Below, one piece after another: positions 35,558 through 44,303 of a stretch of 64,000 bases of DNA. This DNA is from Rhodocytophaga rosea (lineage in GTDB: Bacteria > Bacteroidota > Bacteroidia > Cytophagales > 172606-1), in NCBI RefSeq assembly GCF_010119975.1, contig NZ_CP048222.1, forward strand, positions 5,928,501 to 5,992,500, in the 5' to 3' direction. Position 1 is the first letter of the stretch. Every line of letters begins with the position of its first letter. Under the pieces are notes generated by a model. That model saw only the letters and a program-made list of their open reading frames with translations, ran no database searches and was not told the origin of the DNA. Both the position numbers and the translations under genes were made by a program.

Positions 35558-35674
35558 TTTTCTCAATTGAGGCAAAGGTCAGATAAATCTCTGATAAATT
35601 ATTTTACTATGTTTCTAACTTTCAGTGACTAATGACAGTATACACTAAAAGCAATTGAAACTAAGTAATGTCTT

Positions 35675-35998
35675 ATGAAGAAGAAAAAGAAGAAAAAAAA
35701 ACATAAATTATCCAGTGAAGAACTTTTGGGTATGGTGGCTGCAAGTTCAGCTACCCTGGCGGGAACTGCTGTACGTTCATTGCTTAATAAGAGCTGGAAA
35801 AAAGTAATGAAGAATGATCCTCCCCTAAATCCCGCTTCCCCTGATACCAGTTGGAAAGAAGCCATTGCCTGGACAGTAGCCAGTAGTGTGGCAGTTGGAC
35901 TAGCGCAGTTACTAGCCAGAAGGGGAGCAGATGCATTCTTGCAGCAGGCTTCCGGATACAAACCCGGTAAACGAAACGCAACCTTTGGTGGTTTATAA
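35675..35998 (+). CDS. DUF4235 membrane protein
   Basis: A 107-residue protein. After a lysine-rich start (MKKKKKKKKHKLSSEE) it has two hydrophobic helices, one around 20-35 (MVAASSATLAGTAVRSLL) and one around 65-82 (AIAWTVASSVAVGLAQLLA), separated by PPLNPASPDTSWKEA and ending ARRGADAF. This pattern of helix, conserved NPxxPDxSWxEA loop, helix and ARRGA is that of DUF4235. Its role is unknown. It stands alone between dnaB and the convergent kup gene. Confidence 0.8.
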   Translation: MKKKKKKKKHKLSSEELLGMVAASSATLAGTAVRSLLNKSWKKVMKNDPPLNPASPDTSWKEAIAWTVASSVAVGLAQLLARRGADAFLQQASGYKPGKRNATFGGL

Positions 35999-36018
35999 TA
36001 GCGTAAGTATTCAACAAT

Positions 36019-36056
36019 AAAAATGGGCCTTGCTGTAACTTGGTGAAGCCCGTTTT
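36019..36056. terminator. Terminator between DUF4235 gene and kup
   Basis: AAAATGGGC pairs with GCCCGTTTT (36048-36056) across a roughly 19-base loop. A- and T-runs on both sides allow use from both directions; it is weaker than the others listed. Confidence 0.6.
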
Positions 36057-36098
36057 ATATCATACGTTTTTTAGGTAGTAACTGCTATTACCTAACTT

Positions 36099-38036
36099 TT
36101 ATTTTATTCGTATGAGGGGTACATTTTCTACTGGCCTGATAACCAATGGAACCTTTTCAATCTTTACAGAACTTGTATCCAGGCCAAACCACCTGTCTTC
36201 AGGCGTAGTAAAATTCTTGATAAAAAAGTAAGCATCCATAGTCATGCGTTCCCAGAAGGGGAGGTCATTTTCAAAAGATAAGAACTTTTCCAGTACAACA
36301 AAGCGGAAATCTCCAGTCACATTCTGCTTGTTTAACGACTCATAGCGGCTGGTTATGTCTACTTCGCCATTCTTTACCAAATCCTCTACCACTTTTTTGA
36401 AAAATAGATTAATACGCAGTGCTACCCGGAATCCCAGCCTGAAAGTAACCCGGATGATATCATCGGGTACAATGGTATGTACCTCATACTCCATCGTATA
36501 GGGTTCATCGAGCGTTTCTACGTGAACAAACCAGTAAATATCGGCCCGTTTGGGACGTTTTTGCAGAATAGAATAAATAACTTTAGATTCAATGTCATTG
36601 GTACGGTTGGCATTGGTCATAAATACCAGGTGTGTTGAATATTTGGGCACAGTGCGGTCTTCGCTGAGGGCTTTCAGCGCAGGAATATAATCGTGCAGAT
36701 GCACATATTCTGTTAGCCGGAGTTTAATGCGATAGGCCCTAAGCCATATATACATTACCCCAATGAGTACGATTCCGATGGCTAATGAAACCCATCCACC
36801 ATGTGGAAATTTTATCAGGTTGGCTACCAGAAAGGAAAGTTCGATCGTAAGATAGGTAAGCAGAAAAAGGAATACACCTGTAGTAGCATAGCGCCGGGTG
36901 TATAAATAATAACAGAATAAGATAGTAGTCATCAGCATGGTAACCGTAATGGCCAGACCATACGCAGCCTCCATATTTTCTGATTCTTCAAAATACATTA
37001 CAATAGCTACACAACCACCCCATAATAATTTATTTACACTTGGTACATACACCTGTCCTTTTGAAAGAGTAGGGTACCGCAAGCGTACTTTTGGCCATAA
37101 ATTGAGTCGAATGGCCTCACCAATCAGCGTAAACGAACCGGTAATGAGTGCCTGACTGGCAATAATGGCAGCAACTGTGGCTATGGCAATACCAAAAATC
37201 AGAAACCATTCAGGCATAATCGAATAAAAAGGATTCTGTGCCAGCGTTTTCCCGGATTGTGTGATCAGCCAGGCACCTTGCCCAAAATAATTAAGCAGTA
37301 AACAAGACTTTACAAATATCCAGCTTATCCTTATGTTTCCTCTGCCACAATGTCCCAGGTCGGAATACAATGCTTCGGCACCAGTAGTACACAGGAATAC
37401 AGCCCCCAGCAGCCAGAATCCACCAGGATAAATTACTAATAGTTCATAGGCATAATACGGATTAAAAGCTTTCAGAACTTGAGGGTGTTCGAGAATAGAA
37501 ATAACACCCAGAGTGCCCAGCATCAGAAACCAGACGAGCATCATGGGTCCGAAGGCTTTTCCAACAATACGGGTTCCGAATCCCTGCAACAGGAATAAAA
37601 GTGTGAGAATGCCAATAATGATAGGTATGGTTTGAATCTGAGGATAGAGAATGCGTAAGCCTTCCACCGCAGAAGCCACTGAAATCGGAGGTGTAATGAT
37701 CCCATCTGCCAGTAGGGCACTTCCTCCGATAATAGCCGGTATGGTAAGCCATCTGGCATGACGCCTTACCAGAGCGTATAAGGAAAATATGCCACCTTCC
37801 CCATTATTATCTGCCCGCAAGGTAAGCACTACATACTTAAGGGTGGTCTGTAAAGTAAGTGTCCATACGATACAGGAAATTCCCCCGTACACTACATCTG
37901 GTTGAATAGTGCCGCCTTCGCCGATAATGGCTTTCATTACATATAAGGGAGAGGTACCAATATCCCCGTAAATTATACCAAGAGCTACCAGCAAACCAGC
38001 CGGGGTAACTTGTGTCAGCGCATGTTTATTTTCCAT
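36099..38036 (-). CDS. kup: Kup-type potassium uptake permease
   Basis: A 645-residue transporter, close to the 622 residues of E. coli Kup. The N-terminal core of about 12 hydrophobic helices starts LLVALGIIYGDIGTSPLYVM and includes GGIFSLYALVRRHA and TTGAEALYSDLGHCGRGNIR. A cytoplasmic C-terminal domain of roughly 180 residues follows. Kup proteins import potassium with protons across the inner membrane. The gene is transcribed alone; 367 bp of gene-free DNA lie before its start. Confidence 0.94.
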   Translation of the reverse strand: MENKHALTQVTPAGLLVALGIIYGDIGTSPLYVMKAIIGEGGTIQPDVVYGGISCIVWTLTLQTTLKYVVLTLRADNNGEGGIFSLYALVRRHARWLTIPAIIGGSALLADGIITPPISVASAVEGLRILYPQIQTIPIIIGILTLLFLLQGFGTRIVGKAFGPMMLVWFLMLGTLGVISILEHPQVLKAFNPYYAYELLVIYPGGFWLLGAVFLCTTGAEALYSDLGHCGRGNIRISWIFVKSCLLLNYFGQGAWLITQSGKTLAQNPFYSIMPEWFLIFGIAIATVAAIIASQALITGSFTLIGEAIRLNLWPKVRLRYPTLSKGQVYVPSVNKLLWGGCVAIVMYFEESENMEAAYGLAITVTMLMTTILFCYYLYTRRYATTGVFLFLLTYLTIELSFLVANLIKFPHGGWVSLAIGIVLIGVMYIWLRAYRIKLRLTEYVHLHDYIPALKALSEDRTVPKYSTHLVFMTNANRTNDIESKVIYSILQKRPKRADIYWFVHVETLDEPYTMEYEVHTIVPDDIIRVTFRLGFRVALRINLFFKKVVEDLVKNGEVDITSRYESLNKQNVTGDFRFVVLEKFLSFENDLPFWERMTMDAYFFIKNFTTPEDRWFGLDTSSVKIEKVPLVIRPVENVPLIRIK

Positions 38037-38403
38037 GAACAGCAGAAAATATAATTAAACCGGGTGAGGAAATACAGATCATGTAATTAGGGACAAAGAG
38101 TATAAATACACTTTACGCTGAATAAAAATCAGGTGAGAAGGCAGAATAAATGGAAATTACGACTGCTTTCTTTTCTTGAATTACTTATACTTATTTTAGG
38201 CTGATAAGTTTATAGTAAGCGCAGCTACAGGCAACGGATGTACTTTTAACCCAGGCAATAATAATTTATATTACGGAGTTTTTCTACTCTTTTTAATTTA
38301 TTTCTATATTCACGCCCTGCCGGATATCATAAAAGTATGTGAGAACGGTTGATTGAAATTCATTTATTTTTCTATACACGAATCAAGCACAAGCTGATTA
38401 CCT
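38037..38403. other. Gene-free stretch between divergent kup and ROK genes
   Basis: About 370 bp that should hold both promoters. No element matching TAnnTTTG with a good -33 partner, no riboswitch-like fold and no repeat was found by eye. I compared the kup leader with the c-di-AMP riboswitch pattern and saw no match. Confidence 0.5.
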
Positions 38404-39405
38404 ATGAGCAAAACAGAGGTTACCTTAGGAATTGATATTGGAGGGACCAATACGAAAATCGGATTTGTAGACAGGGCCGGTAACTGTCTAGTCGCAACCA
38501 GTATGCCGACCGTAGCGCCAGTAGAAGTGGGGCCGGCAGAAGAACTCTCCTTATTTTTAGAGCGGCTGTACCAAACCATAGAAAAAACCTATGCAAGTAT
38601 TGCTGATACTACAGAACTGAAAGGCATTGGCATGGGAGTGCCCAACGGAAATTATTATAAAGGCACTGTTGAAAAGCCTACCAACCTGAACTGGGAACAA
38701 TATGTGCCCTTGGCCAGAATACTACAGGAAAAATATGGAATCCCAGCAGTATTAACCAATGATGCTAAAGCGGCTGCCTTGGGTGAACTAAAATATGGTG
38801 TAGCCAAAGGAATGAAAAACTTTCTGGTGGTTACTTTGGGCACAGGTTTGGGCAGTGGTTTTTACGTGAATGGCGACATTATGTATGGGGCAGATGGATT
38901 TGCAGGTGAATTAGGGCACGTGACGGTGAAAGTGAATGGCCGCATGTGTGGCTGTGGAAAAAAAGGCTGCCTGGAAACCTATGTATCTGCAACTGGTATC
39001 CGCCGGACTGTATATAAACTGCTCGCCGACCATACTGAAGACAGCCCTCTCCGCAAAGTAAGCTTCGATGATTTAACCGGGGAAATGATTACAGAAGCTG
39101 CCTTGAAAGGCGATAAAATAGCCATTGAAGCCTTTGAGTATACTGGCCGAATTCTCGGATTGAAACTGGCTGATGTAGTAGCGATTGCCATGCCGGAAGC
39201 TATCATTTTATTTGGTGGCCTCACTAGAGCTGGCGATTACCTGTTTGAGCCTACCCGCAAATACATGGAGCAATACATCATGGGTTTATATAAAGGCAAA
39301 GTTAAAATACTGGGTTCAGGATTAGTTGGTGCCAATACAGCTGTACTAGGTGCCAGTGCGCTTATCTGGAATGAATTAGATAAAAGGCAGCTACAACCTG
39401 CATAA
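38404..39405 (+). CDS. ROK family sugar kinase (glucokinase-like)
   Basis: A 333-residue ASKHA-fold kinase. It has the phosphate-binding LGIDIGGTNTKIG (9-21), the catalytic aspartate D120 in LTNDAKAA, GELGHV (168-173) and the zinc motif CGCGKKGC (182-189) that defines active ROK kinases. It phosphorylates a hexose with ATP in the cytoplasm, most likely glucose, though fructose or N-acetyl sugars cannot be excluded. It ends in a terminator shared with the convergent deacetylase gene. Confidence 0.9.
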   Translation: MSKTEVTLGIDIGGTNTKIGFVDRAGNCLVATSMPTVAPVEVGPAEELSLFLERLYQTIEKTYASIADTTELKGIGMGVPNGNYYKGTVEKPTNLNWEQYVPLARILQEKYGIPAVLTNDAKAAALGELKYGVAKGMKNFLVVTLGTGLGSGFYVNGDIMYGADGFAGELGHVTVKVNGRMCGCGKKGCLETYVSATGIRRTVYKLLADHTEDSPLRKVSFDDLTGEMITEAALKGDKIAIEAFEYTGRILGLKLADVVAIAMPEAIILFGGLTRAGDYLFEPTRKYMEQYIMGLYKGKVKILGSGLVGANTAVLGASALIWNELDKRQLQPA

Positions 39406-39426
39406 CTCTGAAATTAAGCTTAGATT

Positions 39427-39467
39427 AATCCCTGTTTACATTATAACTCGTGTGAGCAGGGATTTTC
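39427..39467. terminator. Terminator between convergent ROK and PIG-L genes
   Basis: AATCCCTG (39427-39434) pairs with CAGGGATT (39457-39464), with a long 22-base loop and a short T-run. Confidence 0.65.
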
Positions 39468-39499
39468 TGTTGGCTATGAATGAATCAGAAATTTATATG

Positions 39500-40285
39500 C
39501 TAGATAATTAATTTGCCCATTCCCTTTCCGGTCATCCGGATAAATGCTTCGGCAGCTCTCACCCCTAATTCTTTTCCTCTAAAGTCCTCCATAGCCGGAT
39601 GGCCGCAATCATACATTTCCTGCGTATATTTTCCATCCTTACCAATCACATGCTGACTGGCATGACAGGCAAGCGCCTTGTATTTTAAGGCCTGGGTATC
39701 CGATATATCTACATAATCGGTAGGATGGAACACAAAAGATTGAGTACCGGTACACACCTCATAAAAATATAAAGTAAAAGGTTGCGGTGCTTCCATCCAT
39801 GCTTGAATGGTTAATACACTAGCCAGTTGATGGTCTTTGTGAGAATCTATGGGCCAATGCGTAAATACAACATGCGGTTTTTCTGCCCAGAGCAATTTCT
39901 GAAACCTGCTCATCTCCGGATTAGTAATAATACTTTCGCCATCTACCTGATTTACAAAAAGCGGTTTGGTATGGAGAATTTTACAGGCTTCTGTAGCTTC
40001 TTTTTTGCGGATAGCGGCAGCTTCTTCATGGGATTTACCTGCTATGCCTTCATCTCCATTTGTAAAATACATCAGCGTCACCTCATGACCAGCCTTCACA
40101 AGTAAGGGAATCGTACCACCAGCTCCGCTTTCAGGATCATCCGGATGACCGCCTACTACCACAATTTTCTTTTTCTCCGCAGCTTGTTGCGGTTGTCCGT
40201 GCAATAATGAAGGCAGCGTAACCAGTGTACCTGCTTTGAAGGTGTTTTTTACAAATCCTCTTCTGGAGTAGGGTGTGTTAGACAT
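39500..40285 (-). CDS. Exported PIG-L family deacetylase
   Basis: A 261-residue protein. The N-terminus SRRGFVKNTFKAGTLVTLPS is a twin-arginine-type signal. The mature part starts IVVVGGHPDDPESGAGGT, where H47, D49 and D50 form the PIG-L/LmbE zinc and catalytic motif, and VVFTHWPIDSHKDHQLASVL supplies the later histidine. These enzymes remove N-acetyl groups from GlcNAc-type substrates. Being exported, it would act on periplasmic or surface glycans. The nearby oxidoreductase gene at 41532 also has an export signal. Substrate unknown. Confidence 0.87.
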   Translation of the reverse strand: MSNTPYSRRGFVKNTFKAGTLVTLPSLLHGQPQQAAEKKKIVVVGGHPDDPESGAGGTIPLLVKAGHEVTLMYFTNGDEGIAGKSHEEAAAIRKKEATEACKILHTKPLFVNQVDGESIITNPEMSRFQKLLWAEKPHVVFTHWPIDSHKDHQLASVLTIQAWMEAPQPFTLYFYEVCTGTQSFVFHPTDYVDISDTQALKYKALACHASQHVIGKDGKYTQEMYDCGHPAMEDFRGKELGVRAAEAFIRMTGKGMGKLII

Positions 40286-40489
40286 ATAAGCTATGTTAAA
40301 GAGTTATTTTATGTGGCGAAGTACGGAGATTAAATATACAGATTTGTAAGGCGAATGCGGGGAGAGGATACATAATTCTCTAACAGAGTATATGAGATTG
40401 GCATGAATTGCCCAGATATTGGCGCAAAGTATCCTTGTGCGCAGAGGTCATTTGTTTGCAATTTTACTTTTATAAAACCCGATAAATAT

Positions 40490-41206
40490 ATGACGACTTC
40501 TGCTTCTTTTGAAAAACAAGTAGGTATAATCTCCATTGTTTCTGGCATACTATGCCTGGCTTGCCTGCTGCTGGGAATGATTGTGGTCGAATTCAACATT
40601 GACCTTTTCTCCAGTCCAACACAACTGCTTGCGGTATCTCACCAATATGCGTATGCCAAGTGGTTCTGCATACTGGATATGTTTGGATACTATCTGATGC
40701 TATTGCCTGCAATTTTTTATCTGCATCAGCTCCTGAAAAAACAAACCCAATGGCATATGTTGCTTACCTTTTGCGGACTTTCTTATGTGCTGGTTGGAGC
40801 TATTGGAGCCGCTATTCTGGCGGTAGTGTGGCCGCATCTGATGAAAGAATATCTGGCAGCAAGTTCCTCAGAGCAGGAAATGATCAGCGTTGCTTTCAAA
40901 AGTATCACTGTTCTGGTGAATGATGGCTTATGGAACATGCTGGAAGTAGTAGTTGCCGGTGTCTGGTGGGTAGGTACAGGTCTGGTGCTATACCCGGCTT
41001 TTAGACACTTTGGTTTTATTTCTATACTCACTGGAATTTGCTGTTTGCTTGATGGCCTGGGTAATATACTGGAATGGAAACTGCTGGCTGAAATTGGCCT
41101 GAATGGCTATCTGTTTCTGGCTATTATCTGGCCTATGTGGTTAGGTAAATTGCTGTTAAAGGGAAAATTCAATCAATTCCGGAACAGTAAAGCCATAGTA
41201 GTCTAA
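40490..41206 (+). CDS. Multi-pass membrane protein of unknown function
   Basis: From the ATG at 40490 the protein has 238 residues; an in-frame ATG at 40403 would add 29 polar residues that do not look like a signal, so the later start is preferred. It has about six hydrophobic helices, beginning GIISIVSGILCLACLLLGMI, with short loops and a basic C-terminus. The topology resembles DUF4386-type proteins, but I see no diagnostic motif. It is followed by a hairpin at 41210-41254. Function unknown. Confidence 0.7.
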   Translation: MTTSASFEKQVGIISIVSGILCLACLLLGMIVVEFNIDLFSSPTQLLAVSHQYAYAKWFCILDMFGYYLMLLPAIFYLHQLLKKQTQWHMLLTFCGLSYVLVGAIGAAILAVVWPHLMKEYLAASSSEQEMISVAFKSITVLVNDGLWNMLEVVVAGVWWVGTGLVLYPAFRHFGFISILTGICCLLDGLGNILEWKLLAEIGLNGYLFLAIIWPMWLGKLLLKGKFNQFRNSKAIVV

Positions 41207-41209
41207 TCA

Positions 41210-41254
41210 ATAGACTAGAACATAATCAGATGCTGTGATGATGTTCCAGTCTAT
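41210..41254. other. Inverted repeat after the membrane-protein gene, then gene-free DNA to 41531
   Basis: ATAGACTAGAACAT (41210-41223) pairs with ATGTTCCAGTCTAT (41241-41254) with one A/C mismatch. There is no T-run on the plus strand, so it is not a classical terminator. The rest of the 325-bp gap up to 41531 shows nothing recognisable apart from TACCTTTA (about 41496), a near match to a -7 element. Confidence 0.5.
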
Positions 41255-41531
41255 AAACTGATAAATCATCTTGTCTTCTGTTAGTCTGGAAAACTGGCAG
41301 AAGGCAATTATTATGTAACAGGTAGGAAAGTACATAAAATAATAAACCCATCTGCAGAATATTTTGAAGGTGTCGTGTTTGCTTGCTAAGCTTAAATTCT
41401 TGAACTTAATATTGGCTTCGAGCACAATTATAAAAGCTAGTTACGCTTTAGCCTCTGCTGAAAAATTTTAGTAATACACAGTGGATTCAATACATACCTT
41501 TATCATATAACCTGACTTAGCCTATACCCAT

Positions 41532-42710
41532 ATGAATTCCCGGAAATCTATCTCCCGAAAGAAATTCTTAACTACTTGTGGAAAATTTGGCACAGTTGCT
41601 ATGCTGGCTCCATTGGCTACATCCGCAGGAAATGTTCAGCCCGCAAAGAAAATTAAAGTTGGGGTAATCGGTTGTGGAAGTGTCTCAAACATGTATCTGC
41701 CACACTTATCAAAATCGCCGTATGTGGAACTGGTGGCTACCTGCGATATTATTCCGGAACGGGCGAAAAAAGCGGCTCAGACCTATAAAATAACCAATGC
41801 GTATCCTCACATAGACCGGATGCTGGCAGGCAGCAAATTTGACTTGCTGGTAAACCTGACCGATATGCAGGAACATGGACGGTTAAATAAAATAGCTTTG
41901 AATGCTGGCAGGCATATATGGAGCGAAAAACCTATGGCCAATACCTATCAGGAAGGACGGGCGCTCTTAGAATTAGCTAAACAGAAAAAACTTCGCATCT
42001 GGGGAGCGCCAGCTGTGGTAAATAGTCCGCAGTTTGCCTTTATGGCCCGTATGTTAACCGAAGGAAAACTAGGTAAAGTGGCTGCTGCCCATGCTCACTA
42101 TGGCCACCTGGGACCAGACTGGTCAGCATTTTTTTACGAAAAAACTGGTGGAAGCATGCCAGATCTGGCGGTCTATAACCTGGCTACGCTCACCGGCCTA
42201 TTGGGACCAGTAAAATCGGTAATGGCTATGCTCAATATTATTACGCCCACCCGTAAAACACAGAATAAAGGCGAAATTAAAGTGGATGCTGAAGATAATG
42301 CCATGATCCTGATGGAACACAATAATGGGGTATTATCGCATGTACAAAGCGGTTTTAATTATTTTGACCCGTATGGACATGAGGGCAAAGGACAGGAGCG
42401 GCCCACAGTTTCTATTGTAGGAACCAGGGGGAACATGCACCTGGTCGGCTATGACTGGGCACCTTTTGGCGTAGATATGGCAACGATGGAAAATGAAAAA
42501 ACAGTCCGCTATGAAACTGATCCAAAAACCTACGTGTGGCAACAGGGTGCTTCGGTAATTGCAGAAAGTTTGGCTACCGGCAAAGAACCGCTCATTGCCG
42601 CTGAACATTCCCTGCATGTACTGGAAATCATCGAAGCGGCCAGAAATTCCCAGGAATCCGGAAGAAGAATCAATTTGCAATCTACTTTTAAATGGCCGGT
42701 AGTTTCGTAA
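41532..42710 (+). CDS. Exported Gfo/Idh/MocA family oxidoreductase
   Basis: A 392-residue enzyme. The N-terminus SISRKKFLTTCGKFGTVAML is a Tat-like signal. The Rossmann domain starts KIKVGVIGCGSVSNMYLPHL, and IWSEKPMANTYQEGRALL holds the conserved EKP lysine of this family. The substrate domain follows with SGGSMPDLAVYNLATLTGLL-like sequence. Family members oxidise or reduce sugars and inositols with tightly bound NAD(P); exported ones in Bacteroidota often act on glycans. Tat export would fit pre-loading of the cofactor. Substrate unknown. Confidence 0.88.
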   Translation: MNSRKSISRKKFLTTCGKFGTVAMLAPLATSAGNVQPAKKIKVGVIGCGSVSNMYLPHLSKSPYVELVATCDIIPERAKKAAQTYKITNAYPHIDRMLAGSKFDLLVNLTDMQEHGRLNKIALNAGRHIWSEKPMANTYQEGRALLELAKQKKLRIWGAPAVVNSPQFAFMARMLTEGKLGKVAAAHAHYGHLGPDWSAFFYEKTGGSMPDLAVYNLATLTGLLGPVKSVMAMLNIITPTRKTQNKGEIKVDAEDNAMILMEHNNGVLSHVQSGFNYFDPYGHEGKGQERPTVSIVGTRGNMHLVGYDWAPFGVDMATMENEKTVRYETDPKTYVWQQGASVIAESLATGKEPLIAAEHSLHVLEIIEAARNSQESGRRINLQSTFKWPVVS

Positions 42711-42823
42711 ATAAGATATTTTCCCGTTATAAGCAAACTTTAAGTCGAAACGATTGTTTTCATGTTGTCAATTCTATATAAAGTTAAAATTGTCAATATA
42801 AGAGTTTTATAATCCGTTTTCCC

Positions 42824-43486
42824 TTGAGCTTACAACCGGAAACCCTGCACAATCCTGAAGAATATACCTTACTCCGGGAACTTGCCCACCAGGATTTGCT
42901 TGCATTTGTACAAGCTCAATTACGGATCAAAAACAGCATCCGCACGGTTTTCTATGCTCTTAACATTGCAATAGTATGCTTGGTAGCGCTTGTCATTTTC
43001 CTACGTTATCGCAATGGACAATTGCAAGGAATAGATGTATTGTTACAAGCCAGCCTGGGTTTTGCCCTATTCTTCTTTATATTATTGCCTCTGCACGAGT
43101 GGATTCATGGGCTGGCGTACCGGAAAGTAGGTGCTGAGAAAGTAAGTTATGTAGCCCAATGGCGTAAGTTGATATTTTATGCCCTGGCCGACCGGTTTGT
43201 TGCTGGAAAGAAAGCTTTTTATTTCGTGGCTTTTGCGCCTTGTGTGGTTATCAATATAATATTGCTAATTGGCTTTTTACTCTCTGGCGTTCAAACAGAA
43301 TTTGTTTTCCTCTCCGCATTGCTGCTGCACATGAGCGGTTGTATAGGTGATTTTGCCATGGTTAGCTTTTTTCACCAGCACCGCCACAAAGAAGTGTATA
43401 CCTATGATGATGCATTGGCGGCTAAAACGTATTTTTACGCAAAGAAATTACTGAATGACAGGATTACAGAAGGTCAGAATAAATAA
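42824..43486 (+). CDS. DUF3267 putative membrane zinc peptidase
   Basis: A 220-residue protein with four or so membrane helices. The second hydrophobic region ends in LLPLHEWIHGLAYRKVGAEK, with HExxH at residues 91-95, the signature of DUF3267, which resembles the M50 site-2 protease fold. A later helix FAPCVVINIILLIGF and LLLHMSGCIGDFAMV fit the family. TTG at 42824 is the start; no ATG is upstream in frame. It could act as an intramembrane protease, but substrates are unknown for this family. Confidence 0.8.
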   Translation: MSLQPETLHNPEEYTLLRELAHQDLLAFVQAQLRIKNSIRTVFYALNIAIVCLVALVIFLRYRNGQLQGIDVLLQASLGFALFFFILLPLHEWIHGLAYRKVGAEKVSYVAQWRKLIFYALADRFVAGKKAFYFVAFAPCVVINIILLIGFLLSGVQTEFVFLSALLLHMSGCIGDFAMVSFFHQHRHKEVYTYDDALAAKTYFYAKKLLNDRITEGQNK

Positions 43487-43500
43487 AAATAATTATTATA

Positions 43501-43618
43501 ATTCAGTAATTCAGTAATTCAGTAATTCAGTAATTCAGTAATTCAGTAATTCAGTAATTCAGTAATTCAGTAATTCAGTAATTCAGTAATTCAGTAATTC
43601 ATTAATTCAGTAATTCAA
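43501..43618. repeat. 8-bp microsatellite, unit ATTCAGTA, about 14.5 copies
   Basis: Twelve perfect units run from 43501 to 43596, then one variant (ATTCATTA), one perfect unit and a partial one. The array ends three bases before the ATG of the NUDIX gene at 43622, so it fills its 5' untranslated and probably promoter region. The unit contains stops in several frames. Confidence 0.97.
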
Positions 43619-43621
43619 TCT

Positions 43622-44185
43622 ATGTCTGAAATTAAAAAGTGGGAAACCCTTAAATCTGAACCTGTATTTACACATAAATGGTATAAACTCCGCCGGGATG
43701 AAGTTCGCTTGCCGGATGGAAGCATTATTGATGATTATTTTGTAAGTGTCCGGGCAGAGGTAGCGATTGTGTTTCCGGTTACGGCTGATGAACAGGTTAT
43801 TTTTGTGCGGCAGTATAAACATGGGATTCAGGAAATAGTACTCGAACTTCCGGGAGGGGTATTTAATTCGGACAAAGAACCTGCCGAGGAAGCCGCTTTA
43901 CGGGAATTGCGGGAAGAAACCGGCTATACTTCTACACAAATCACCAGGCTTTCTACCGTTTTCGACAATCCGACCAAAGATACCAACCGCATTCACCTGT
44001 TTCTGGCGCAGCAGGTGGAACAAACCCATGAACAGCACCTGGATGCCACCGAAAATATTGTGATTGAAAAAATACCATTGGCCGAAGTACCAGGCAAAAT
44101 ACTCACCGGAGAAATTTGTGTGGCTGGCTCGATTGCGATTACATTTTTAGCCTTACAACATCTGCAAAAAATTACAATCAAATAA
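43622..44185 (+). CDS. NUDIX hydrolase (ADP-ribose pyrophosphatase-like)
   Basis: A 187-residue enzyme. The Nudix box runs from G79 to about Y102: PGGVFNSDKEPAEEAALREL followed by REETGY, with one extra residue between G and E relative to the strict consensus. The N-terminal strands (RRDEVRLPDGSIIDDYFVSV) and the FVRQYKHGIQEIVLELPGG context are those of ADP-ribose/nucleoside diphosphate-sugar pyrophosphatases. It probably recycles ADP-ribose or nucleotide sugars in the cytoplasm. The 8-bp repeat directly before the start is unusual and might affect its expression. Confidence 0.9.
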   Translation: MSEIKKWETLKSEPVFTHKWYKLRRDEVRLPDGSIIDDYFVSVRAEVAIVFPVTADEQVIFVRQYKHGIQEIVLELPGGVFNSDKEPAEEAALRELREETGYTSTQITRLSTVFDNPTKDTNRIHLFLAQQVEQTHEQHLDATENIVIEKIPLAEVPGKILTGEICVAGSIAITFLALQHLQKITIK

Positions 44186-44303
44186 AGCCATTTTCGTTAT
44201 AATCTGTAATTTATGTTAACTTAACACATCAATGCCTAATCTGTACTGATGCCTCTGTTGCAGCGTATGGCATTGTTAGCTTGCGCTTAGTAAATACCCG
44301 ACT

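Noticed and set aside
38037-38200. Possible c-di-AMP riboswitch in the kup leader
   Set aside because: Potassium genes often have one, but the conserved sequence blocks of that riboswitch could not be found here.
41207-41425. 72-codon minus-strand frame
   Set aside because: No recognisable features and it overlaps an inverted repeat after the membrane-protein gene.
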